Source: Haberlea rhodopensis (taxonomy: Eukaryota > Streptophyta > Magnoliopsida > Lamiales > Gesneriaceae). Taken from it: a DNA stretch of 64,000 bases. The DNA is taken from contig CAJQUN010000015.1 of the NCBI GenBank assembly GCA_907163345.1, forward strand, positions 8,402,886 through 8,466,885. Direction: 5' to 3'. The notes under the pieces are model-generated. The model worked only from the letters and a program-made list of their open reading frames with translations. It was not told where the DNA came from and made no database searches. Below are positions 54,788 through 64,000 of the stretch, piece after piece. Position 1 is the stretch's first letter, and each line of letters begins with the position of its first letter. Both the position numbers and the translations under genes were made by a program.

Positions 54788-57700
54788 TTTGACTGCATTA
54801 TCGGCATTGATGTGTTGAGCAGATACCGAGCTGTGGTAGATTGCCGACAGAGGATGGTACGTTTTCTATCGGATCAGGGGTTCCAGTGGACCTTCTATGG
54901 GGACGGCTCTCGTCCAAAGATTCTAGTAATCTCAGCGGTTAAGATGTCGCGGTTATTGGAATGCGGCCACACGGGCTACATTATTTATGCCGTGGACGTC
55001 TCTGAGAAAAAGGAAGAGTTAAGGATCGAGGATATACCTGTCGTGACGGAATTCATTGATGTATTCCCGGATGAGATTCCAGGGTTTCCGCCGATCAGAG
55101 ATGTGGAGTTTGCCATAGAGCTACTGCCGGGGACATCAGTCATTTCTCGTGCCCCATACAGGATGGCACCGGCAGAGCTGAGAGCTCTGAAAGTGCAGTT
55201 ACAGGAGCTTCTCGATAAGGGATACATTCGTCATAGTGTATCGCCTTGGGGTGCGCCAGTTTTGTTCGTAAAGAAGAAGGATGGTTCAATGCGTCTGTGC
55301 ATTGACTATAGGCAACTTAATAAGGCCACAGTAAAGAACAAGTATCCGCTTCCAAGGATTGATGATCTGTTTGACCAGCTTCAGGGCACAGAGATCTACT
55401 CAAAGATTTACTTGAGGTCAGGCTATCACTAGATAAGGGTTAGAGCTGATGATGTTCAAAAGACAACCTTTCGAACTCGGTATGGGCACTACGAGTTCTT
55501 GGTGATGCCTTTCAGTGTGACAAATGCCCCTGCAGTTTTTATGAGCTTGATGAACAGAGTATTTCAAGAGTACCTCGATCAGTTCGTGATCGTGTTCATT
55601 GATGACATCCTTGTCGACTCAAGGAGTGAGGAGGAAGATGCCGATCATTTGAGGACGGTGCTTCAAATCCTCAGAGATCACCAGTTGTACGCCAAACTCA
55701 GCAAGTGTGAGTTTTGGCTGAGCAGGGTATCATTCTTGGGTCACATTATCTCTCGAGAGGGGATCTCAGTAGACCCAAGGAAGGTAGAGGCAGTTATGGA
55801 TTGGTCTGCCCCTACTACAGTATCTGAGATTTGGAGTTTTCTGGGTTTGGCAGGGTATTATCGACGATTTGTCGAAGGATTTTCAAAGATCGCCAAGCCA
55901 TTGACGCAGCTGACTCAGAAGGGAGTCACATTCTGTTGGTCGGAGGCTTGTGAGCAGAGTTTCCGAGAATTAAAGCACAGACTGACTACTGCACCAGTTT
56001 TGGTGATTCCCAGGGAGAACAAAGGATTTGTTCTTTATACTGACGCATCGCTACAGGGCCTAGGATGCGTACTGATGCAGGACAGACATGTAGTGGCTTA
56101 TGCTTCTAGGCAGTTGAAGCCACACGAGATGAGGTATCCAGTCCATGATTTGGAGTTAGCAGCTATAGTGTTTGCCTTGAAGATATGGCGACACTACTTA
56201 TATGGTACCTCATTTACCATCTTCACTGATCACAAGAGCGTGAAGTTCTTGTTTACACAGGCTGAGCTGAATATGAGGCAGAGGAGATGGATGGACTTGC
56301 TGAAGGACTATGACTGTGAAATCGAATACCATCCGGGAAAAGCAAACTTGACAGCCGACGCTTTGAGTCGGAAAGTGAGGAGCACGGCAGAGGATGTCAT
56401 GTATGTATCAGCTATGATGGGCTCTTACTGTCAGTTGGGGTTTGATTATGATGTGTCTTCTTCTCCGGTACAGGTGTTGACCTTGCTAGTTGAGCCGATC
56501 ATTTATGAACACATCCGGGAAGACTCAGGGGACCAACGCAGAGGTTCAAAGATGGATGTCAGTGGTTCATTCAGGTCAACCATCGAGATTCAGAGTGGTT
56601 GAGGATGGTTCTCTGAGGCTTGGCGACAGATGGGTGGTTCCAGATACACCCGAGTTGCGACGGGGAATATTACAGCGAGCTCATTGCAGCAGGATGAGTA
56701 TCCACCCGGGCGGGAAGAAGATGTATAAGGATTTATGCAGCCAGTTCTGGTGGAGGCGAATGAAACAGGATGTTACCTCATTCGTCAAGCACAGTTTGAT
56801 TTGTCAGTAGGTGAAGGCTGAGAGGCAGAGGCCCGGTGGTGAGCTAAGGAGTTTGGAGATACCTAAGTGGAAGTGGCAGCACGTGTCTATGGAATTCGTG
56901 ACCCACTTACCGAGGACTGTTTCGGGTTTTGATGCCATATGGGTAGTCATCTACAGATTGACTAAGAGTGCTCATTTCATTCCCTACTGCATGACCTTCA
57001 CATACCTAAGGATGGCTCAGTTATATATCAGAGATGTGGTGAGACTGCACGGGATCCCTGTTTCGATTGTGTCTGATCGAGATCCGCGGTTCACATCTCA
57101 CTTCTGGGAGGGTCTTCAGTTAGCCCTGGGCACAGAGTTAAGGTTGAGCACAGCATATCATCCCCAGACGGACGGACAGACCGAGCGTACGATACAGACG
57201 CTCGAAGATATGTTACGGGCTTGTGTGCTGGAGTTCGACAGTTCTTGGCAGGACTCAGTAGCCTTGGTGGTATTTTCTTATAATAACAGTTACCAGGCTA
57301 GCATACAGATGGCTCCATTTGAAGCCCTATATGGCAGGCGTTGCGGGTCACCTTTGTGTTGGGATGATGTGGACCGCAAATCGGTCGGAGGACCAGAGTT
57401 GGTCCAGGATATGGAAGAAAAGGTAAAGGTCATCAGGAGAAAGATGAAAGCAGCTCAGGACAGACAGGCAGCGTATGCCAATCAGCGGCGAAAGCCGTTG
57501 GAGTTTCAGTTGGGCGACAGAGTCTTTCTGAAGATCTCACCTTTCAGAGGTGTGGTACGGTTTGGGATGCGGGGAAAGTTATCCCCAATAAATGTAGGGC
57601 CGTATGAGATCTTGCAGCGTGTTGGTACTCTGGCGTACCATTTGGCTTTACCGCCCTCTCTGTCTGGTATACACGATGTATTCCATGTGTCTATGCTGAG

Positions 57701-57893
57701 GAAGTACGAGCCAGATCCTTCGCATGTGTTGCAGCCTTCAGAGGTGCAGTTTGAGTCCGATGTTTCCTACGTGGAGCGGCCTATCAGGCTTTTGGATAGG
57801 GCATACCGTAGGCTTTGGAACAAAGTTATTCCTATGATCAAGGTTCAGTGGGATCGTAGGTGTGTCGAGGAGGCCACGTGGGAGACCGAGTGA
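54788..57893 (+). pseudogene. pol: Element E pol (protease end, RT, RNase H, integrase, chromodomain)
   Basis: RT: PEEFGF-type block IPGFPPIRDVEFAIELLPGT, MRLCIDYRQLNKATVKNKYP, active site FIDDIL near 55595. RNase H: LYTDASLQGLGCVLMQ and FTDHKSVKFLF. Integrase: zinc-finger second Cys pair damaged (KHSLICQ), first catalytic Asp replaced by Glu (VSMEFVTHLP), VSDRDPRFTSHFWEG, HPQTDGQTERT. Tail LLDRAYRRLWNKVIPMIKVQ, then WDRRCVEEATWE, a chromodomain-like end typical of Tekay/Del. Lesions: TAG 55430-55432; frameshift near 56515-56545; TAG 56808-56810; TGA 57891-57893 where H has Arg. Confidence 0.88.
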
Positions 57894-58779
57894 CACATGG
57901 TGCAGCACTATCCAGAATTGTTCTCTGGTATGTGTTTTATGTTTTATATTGTTTTGGTAAGCATGTTTGATTTCGAGGACGAAATCTTATAAGTAGGGAA
58001 GTATTGTGATATCCCCGAAAGGATTATGTGTTTGCATGCTATCAAAGTGTTGATAATTATGTATTGAGGCGATTTAATTTGGGGATTAGGGGTTATGTTT
58101 TATGTGTTAATGCATGTATTTAATTTGGGGGATTTAAGTTAGTGGTTGGTTTTTTTTTAATTAAGAAGCATGTTAGGTATTTAAGTGATGTGATAATTAA
58201 GTGGAATTATAAAATATCAAAGAGGGATATTTTAATACATCATATGAAATACCGGGGCACAATTAAACACCACTTAACCACCCTACAAGCAACCCACCTC
58301 CCACCCTGTCAGCATTAACCCATGCCCCTATCCCCTGAATCCAGCAACATGTTGGGCAATCATCCACCTTGCCATTATTCATTACTCTTGCTCCTTCTCG
58401 TTTTTCTCTCCCCTCTTTCTGGAAAAATCTTGTTATGCTTACTTGCATGTGATATTTATGAAGCCCTAGCATGTTTGGTTAAGCAACTTACATGCTTTAT
58501 GTGTTAGATTTTCGTTTGTGAAAAGTGTTCCTCGAAAATCTGGGTAAAGGAAATGCCCTGTTTTTCTGGAAAAGGTTGAATGGGAGTGAACTTTATGAAG
58601 GTGTTATTATGCATGTTAGCTAGGTTTTGATCAAACCGTAGATGTGGTTACGTGCATAGAAGTTTTGTGATGTTCCTAGCATAATTCCTCGAGCATGTTT
58701 TATGTTATATGTTGTAGTTTTAATAGCATGAAATGAGGTGCTCGACAATTTTGGAAATCGCGCAAAGGAACAGAGTTGG

Positions 58780-58933
58780 CGATCGATCGTCAAGAAGGCG
58801 CGATCGATCGCGACGTTCCAGTAGGTTTTGGCGATCGATCGCCAATAAGGGGCGATCGATCGCTGATTGTATATTTTTGGTATACGAGGCAGTAACATCT
58901 CGCGATCGATCGGGGCTAAGGGGCGATCGATCG
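58780..58933. promoter_or_regulatory. Three palindrome pairs, each with 11-nt spacer, in E 3' LTR
   Basis: Cores 58780-58789/58801-58810, 58832-58841/58853-58862 and 58903-58912/58924-58933, all with 11-nt spacers (centre to centre 21 bp). The last has arms TCTCG / CGAGA and forms a perfect 15-bp stem. Two spacers share AAGGGG. Confidence 0.78.
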
Positions 58934-59274
58934 CGAGATGACATATTGGGGCAAATGTTGAATTTTGTTTAGTTTTTGGTATTGAATTATTATTCGGTGC
59001 CAAATATTGTGTTATGTGGTTATGTAGAACCATCCCAGGTACCAGCACAGTCGAGGAGATAAAGTCGGTTGACTCCTCTATCTTTCGAAAGGTACGTAAG
59101 CGACGTACGGGCATCCCAACGGTAACATGTATTATGTGTTTATTTATTTAACACAAGGTAAAGCAAAATGTGCATAAGATAGTGCATTATGATATGATAC
59201 ATGTTGATATGCATCGTTTTTGCATATGTATGTTGTGAAATATAAGAGGTGTATTTCACGAGTCAAGGTTATCA

Positions 59275-59390
59275 TAGTGAGGATTTTAATGCTTACGCGA
59301 ACTTCCATAAGAAGCGAGGAAGAATTCCGCTTGCGTGGATTTCCACAAGAAGCGAGGAAGAATTCCGCTTACGTGGAGAAGTAAGAAGCA
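59275..59390 (+). repeat. CCGCTT...AAGCGAGG hairpin array in E 3' LTR
   Basis: Two full units of AAGAAGCGAGGAAGAATTCC then GCTTNCGTGG. CCGCTT and AAGCGAGG pair, with GTGGA/TCCAC as an inner stem. Confidence 0.65.
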
Positions 59391-59927
59391 TTGAAATACA
59401 TTAATGATAAAATGACTCAGGATTGAAGTAAAGATTTAAGAAGTAAAGATATGTCATGACATTATTAAGGAACCATAATTTCATATGTTGATTATTTATG
59501 AGTTATGGTACAGGGACAACCAATGGGCGTGGTAAATGCAATGGAAATACAGGAAGTGTTTGTATTTATGATTTATGCATTTACGTTTGCATTCATATTA
59601 TGTTGAATATGAATTATGATGTGCTCAGGTGTTGGGGTTGTTCCTGTAGGTGCTTTTGCTAAGGAGAGTCAGGGTCAGGTTGATAACCTGAGCTGTAAGG
59701 AGTGCTACAAGATAGCAAGATAAAGACTTATTGTGTATAGTTCTACTAGGAGTACAGTAGAAGTAGCCTTACCCAATTTGTTAAAGAGTGTAACAAATTC
59801 TTTTGGCATGTCTTTTATACATGTAAACTTCAGCTCTAATTGTCAACACGATCTTAATACTCTGATAAAGTATGTTTAATTCTCCTAATTACACCTAATC
59901 GTATGATTGAGATAACGGGGTCTCACA

Positions 59928-62634
59928 ATCGATGCGTCTATGCATTGACTACAGGCAACTGAATAAGGCCACAGTAAAGAACAAGTATCCACTTCCGATG
60001 ATCGATGACTTGTTTGATCAGTTGCAGGGTACGAGGCTCTACAGTAAGATCGATCTGAAGTCGGGGTATCATCAGATTCGAGTAAGAGAAGATGATATTC
60101 AAAAGACAGCGTTCAGGACTAGATATGGGCACTATGTATTCTTAGGCATGCCTTTTGGAGTGACGAATGCCCCAGCTGTTTTCATGAGTTTGATGAACAG
60201 TGTATTCCAGCCATATTTGGATCGGTTCGTCATAGTTTTCATTGACGATATACTCATCTACTCCTGGACTGAAGAAGAACACGCGGAGCACTTGAGGACA
60301 GTACTTCAGATCCTCAGGGATCATCAGTTATATGCAAAGCTCGGCAAGTGCTAGTTCTGGTTGAGCAACGTGGTATTCTTACGCCATGTCATATCTAGCA
60401 GTGGGATATCTATGGATCCTAGGAAGATTGAAGCTGTGATGGAGTGGGCTGCACCCACTTCTGTACCTGTGATACGCAGCTTTCTCGGTTTGGCAGGATA
60501 TTACCGACGTTTCGTCGAGGGTTTTTCAAAGATTGCCAAACCCTTGACACAGCTGACTCAGAAAGGAGTATCGTTCTATTGGTCCGAAGCTTGTGATGAG
60601 AGCTTCCAAGAACTGAAGCGTCGTTTGACTACAGCGCCTGTGTTGGTGATTCCGTCTGAGAATAAGAGGTTTGCCTTGTATATGGATGCGTCACTGCAGG
60701 GTTTGGGCTGCGTATTGATGCAAGATAAGCATGTGGTAGCTTATGCATCGAGGCAGTTGAAGCCACATGAGGCTAGGTACCCAGTGCATGATTTGGAATT
60801 GGTGGCCATCATTTTTGCCTTGAAGATTTGGAGGCATTACTTGTATGGTACGTCTTTCACTATATATACGGACCATAAGAGCCTGAAGTTCTTGTTCACA
60901 CAGGCAGAGTTGAATATGCGGCAAAGAAGGTGGATGGATTTACTCAAGGACTATGACTTTGAGATTGAGTACCATCCTGGTAAAGCAAACCTGATAGCAG
61001 ACGCCTTAAGTCGGAAGGTGAAAGGTACTGTTGAGGATGCAATGTGTTTGTCCGCTTTGATGACTTCTTACTGCCATCTGGGCTATAATTTCGATGTGGA
61101 CACGTCGCCAGTGCAAGTGTCGACCTTATTGGCAGATCCAGACATATTTGAGGCGATCAGGAAGGCCCAGAGGTCGGATGATGAGGTTCAGAGGTGGACA
61201 TCATTGGTACTTCGGGGTCAGTCATCCAAGTTCAGAGTGGCTGAGGATGATTCCTTGAGACTGGGCGACCGATGGGTAGTCCCAGATACACCAGAGTTGC
61301 GTAGAGGAATATTGGAGCGAGCTCACAGTAGTCGGTTCAGTATCTACCCAAGAGGAAGGAAGATGTATAAGGACTTATGCAGTCAGTTCTGGTGGAGACG
61401 CATGAAGCGTGATGTTATAACTTTTGTTAAAAGATGTTTGATCTACCAGCAGGTAAAGGCAGAGAGACAGAGGCCTGGTGGCGAGCTGAAGAGCTTAGAG
61501 GTACCAAAGTGGAAGTGGGAGCACATATCTATGGACTTTGTGACCCACTTGCCAAGGACGGCCTCAGGATTTGATGCGATCTGGGTGATCGTAGATAGGC
61601 TGACGAAGGTGGCTCATTTCATCCCTTATTGTATGTCCTTTACATACCTAAAGATGGCTCAATTATATGTACGGGATGTGGTGAGATTACATGGGATTCC
61701 AGTCTCGATTGTGTCTGACAGAGACCCAAGGCTTACTTCACATTTCTGGGAGGGTCTCCAGACAGCTTTGGGCACAGAAGTGAGACTGAGTACAACTTAT
61801 CACCCTCAGACAGACGGCCAGATGGAGCGTACCATTCAGACGCTCGAGGACATGTTGAGGGCATGTGTGTTGGAGTTTGATACTCTGTGGCAGGATTCAC
61901 TGGCACTGGTGGAGTTCTCCTATAACAACAGTTATCATGCGAGCATTCAAATGGCTCCTTTTGAAGCTCTTTACAGACGACAATGTAGGTCACCGCTGTA
62001 TTGGGAGGACTTGACTAGTAAAGCGGTCGGAGGACCGGATATGATCAAGGATATGGAAGGTAAGATAAAGTTGATACGCCAAAAGATGAAAGCGGCCCAG
62101 GATAGGCAAGCAGCCTATGCTAATAAGCGGCGACGACCAGTTAGGAGACAAGGTCTTCTTAAAGATCTCTCCCTTCAGGGGTGTGGTTCGTTTTGGTATG
62201 CGGGAGAAGTTATCCCCGAGGTATGTTGGGCCATATGAAGTTTTGCAGCGTGTCGGTACATTGGCCTACCATTTGGCACTACCGCCATCTTTGTCTGGCA
62301 TACACGATGTTTTTCACGTTTCTATGTTACGGAAGTATGAGCCAGACCCGTCTCATGTCTTACAGCCTACTGAAGCACAGTTAGACTCAGATGTGTCCTA
62401 CGTAGAACGACCAATCAGAATTCTGGATCGAGAGGATCGCAGACTACGAAGCAAAGTTATACCGATGGTCAAAGTTCAGTGGGATCGTCGGGGTGTCGAG
62501 AAAGCTACGTGGGAGACGGAACGGCATATGGTGCAGCACTATCCGGAACTATTCTCTGGTATGTTTTTATGTTTAGTTTTGATATAGTGATGCATGTGGA
62601 TTTCGAGGACAAAATCTTATGAGTAGGGGAGTAA
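59928..62634 (+). mobile_element. Element H internal region: chromovirus split by E
   Basis: Begins in RT exactly after E's LTR and runs to the polypurine tract GAGTAGGGGAGTAA (62621-62634) before its 3' LTR. Upstream RT, protease, gag and 5' LTR are not found in the window; they would lie beyond E's lost 5' end. Confidence 0.8.
59932..62587 (+). pseudogene. pol: Element H pol (RT, RNase H, integrase, chromodomain)
   Basis: RT: MRLCIDYRQLNKATVKNKYP, KSGYHQIRV, FIDDILIYS active site. A TAG at 60352-60354 replaces Glu in KCEFW; the frame then runs on to about 62138. RNase H: ALYMDASLQGLG (Asp kept), TDHKSLKFLF. Integrase: finger damaged (second His to Tyr, last Cys to Tyr), catalytic residues MDFVTHLP, VSDRDPRL, QTDGQMERT present. 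Compared with E, ten bases are missing near 62138 (between RRRP and LGDK), shifting the frame. The chromodomain-like end (VKVQWDRRGVEKATWE) is read in the new frame, 62117-62587. The LTR-proximal stop is normal. Confidence 0.88.
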
Positions 62635-63011
62635 TGTAATACCCCCGAAATGTCTATATGCTTATGTGTTATCATGACGATTTATGATGTGTTTTAAGGG
62701 GATGTAGTGCATTTAAATTGGGGGTTATGTTTATGTTATGATGATATGATTTAAGGAGCATGTTGGGTGTTTTAAGGGATGTATTAATTTAGTAAAGTTA
62801 TAAAATATCGAGTGAGGATATTTTAATGCATCGTGCTAAATACCGGGGCACAATTAAACACCACATGGCACCCCAACCCAAACCACCCCTCTACTCGGCC
62901 ACCTCCCCTCCCCCACTTGTTTAACCCATACCCCCCACTTGATCAAGCCCCTACTTCCAATCATCTCTTGCAATCAAATCATTCCATTCCCACCTCTCCC
63001 CTTTTCCTCCC
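62635..63011 (+). repeat. Element H 3' LTR, first 377 bp
   Basis: TGTAATACCCCCGAAATG start. It shares with E's LTR the block TAAATACCGGGGCACAATTA near 62840 and the C-rich stretch after it. Broken at 63011 by the next insertion. Confidence 0.75.
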
Positions 63012-64000
63012 TGTAATGTCCGAAATAATTATTAATTGTGCAATTGATTTAATTATGGTGGTTATATGATATGTCGAGATTTAATTCTTGGGTATCAGAT
63101 TTCGGAGTGGAGTTGGGATACATAATTCCGGGATCGAATTTATAATGTTAATGAACACCGAAATTTTATTAAAATGATTTAATAAATATAAAATTTGCAT
63201 TAACCTGAAAAAGTTATAAATTGATAATTGATAATGACGACGAAAATAGATTGAATCTATAAAACAACATGTGCATTTTTAAGGAATAACACATATATAT
63301 ATATATATATATATATATGAATTTAAATGAAGTGGGACTTGGAATAGTCAAAGTCAGATAATGGGGCGCCACATCAGATAATAGGGACTCTGGAAAAATT
63401 ATTTTCCAGATTTATTTTCAGTTGATAATGTGTGAAGATATAGATAGAAACAACTCATGATAGTGCAAAGAGTGATGACACGTGGGAGACATACAAATTA
63501 CTTGTTAAGTGATATACATGCAACAAAAAATAGATACTCTCTGCGTAGACTGAGTGGAGCAGGTGTGTTACTTTGCTTTCATGGAACACATTAAGACGAA
63601 AAATGGATTAGACAATATTATATTTTCCTAAGTATGCAAGATTTAAGTTGGAATTCAAGGCGTAATTCTTGAATCCGTACTCAAGCTCGGCTCTTTCCAT
63701 TACTACCTCCCATGAAGGTATACATTTCTTTATGCTTTTGGGTTATTACTTCATGAGGTTTATTAAACAGGGGTTACTAGTACGATGAAAACAAAGAAAC
63801 CTAAATTATAATTCTATAATGTTTGTTGATTGTGAGGCAGTGGTAAACATTCTAGTGTTTATCATTTATGTTGAATTCTCATACTTTAAGCTTTACGAGA
63901 TTTTAGTGTTTCAATAGAAGAATGATTGGATAAACTATAATATAGAAATTGGATGCATTGATTATGAAGTACGGCTATTGAAAATATGATTAGAGGTCGT
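63012..64000 (+). repeat. Another gypsy-type LTR, running off the window
   Basis: TGTAATGTCCGAAATAATTA resembles the start of LTR X and H's LTR but differs in sequence. It interrupts H's LTR; CTCCC (63007-63011) would be the left duplication. No coding recognised to the window end. Confidence 0.5.
63293..63319. repeat. (AT)n microsatellite
   Basis: About 13 AT units inside the terminal LTR. Confidence 0.9.

Larger units (their letters stand above)
54788..59927 (+). mobile_element. Element E: chromovirus (Tekay/Del-type) gypsy, 5'-truncated
   Basis: Begins inside protease (DCIIGIDVLSRYRAVVDC) and runs through RT, RNase H, integrase and chromodomain-like tail to a polypurine tract (AAGTAGGGAAGTAT, 57991-58004) and 3' LTR 58005-59927. 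Gag, most of protease and the 5' LTR are missing. The LTR belongs to family G, so E is the coding partner of solo LTRs G1 and G2. Confidence 0.85.
58005..59927 (+). repeat. Element E 3' LTR, family G
   Basis: 1923 bp, TGTGATATCCCCGAAA...ACGGGGTCTCACA. It ends directly against element H's RT sequence (ATCGATGCGTCT), so E is inserted in H. ATCGA is the likely target duplication. Confidence 0.88.

Overview
The window is plant nuclear DNA, most likely from a eudicot with a repeat-rich genome. The evidence is a dense nest of Ty3-gypsy and Ty1-copia LTR retrotransposons, an ancient copy of a caulimovirus-like pararetrovirus, a non-autonomous hAT transposon, a plant-type telomeric repeat (CCCTAAA)n and a few exons of a PHO1-type phosphate exporter. 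I see no intact host gene. Almost everything is transposon sequence, and nearly all coding regions carry stops or frameshifts. The one long uninterrupted frame is the 814-residue extra ORF of a Sirevirus-type copia element (43543-45987, minus).

Layout. (i) 3366-33392 is the remains of one endogenous pararetrovirus on the minus strand: tRNA-iMet primer site, upstream ORFs, coat protein with CCHC finger, 30K-type movement protein, protease start. It is split into three pieces by later insertions. (ii) Element B (4430-22735, minus, TSD GCAAC) is an Athila-type element with gag and protease but no RT or integrase. Its left LTR was itself hit by solo LTR X (5146-6584, TSD CAAAC) and by element A (7373-15174, plus, TSD ATCAT), a gag-only Athila-type element. 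Solo LTRs of family G sit inside A's gag (9486-11433, TSD ACATG) and inside B (16229-18289, TSD AATAT). (iii) Element C (24301-32435, plus, TSD ACTTT) is a long non-coding LTR element full of tandem repeats. A partial relative fills 1-3365 and contains another solo LTR (954-2527, TSD ACGCC). (iv) 33701-35471 is a hAT-type element with an 8-bp TSD. (v) 36990-37617 holds decayed PHO1-like exons. (vi) 37790 to about 41120 is a decayed copia (D, minus). (vii) 42130-50252 is a 5'-truncated Sirevirus (S, minus). (viii) 50253-50311 is an interstitial telomeric tract joining S to a 5'-truncated copia F (50312-54613, plus). (ix) 54788-59927 (E) and 59928-63011 (H) are two decayed chromovirus (Tekay/Del-type) elements. 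E's 3' LTR sits exactly inside H's reverse transcriptase gene. (x) Another LTR starts at 63012 and runs off the window.

The most unusual signal is a regulatory-looking module shared by LTRs of different lineages: two 10-bp palindromes CGATCGATCG separated by 11 or 12 nt. I count about twenty pairs, in Athila-type LTRs (A, B, the 954 solo LTR) and chromovirus-type LTRs (C, G/E). The flanks of many pairs are mutually complementary in a family-specific way, so a pair can be read either as a hairpin or as two operator-like sites on the same helix face. A second shared signal is short CCGCT...AGCGAGG hairpin arrays in the C and G families.

All lineage names come from protein motifs, primer-binding sites, polypurine tracts and LTR ends read by eye. 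No database search was possible.
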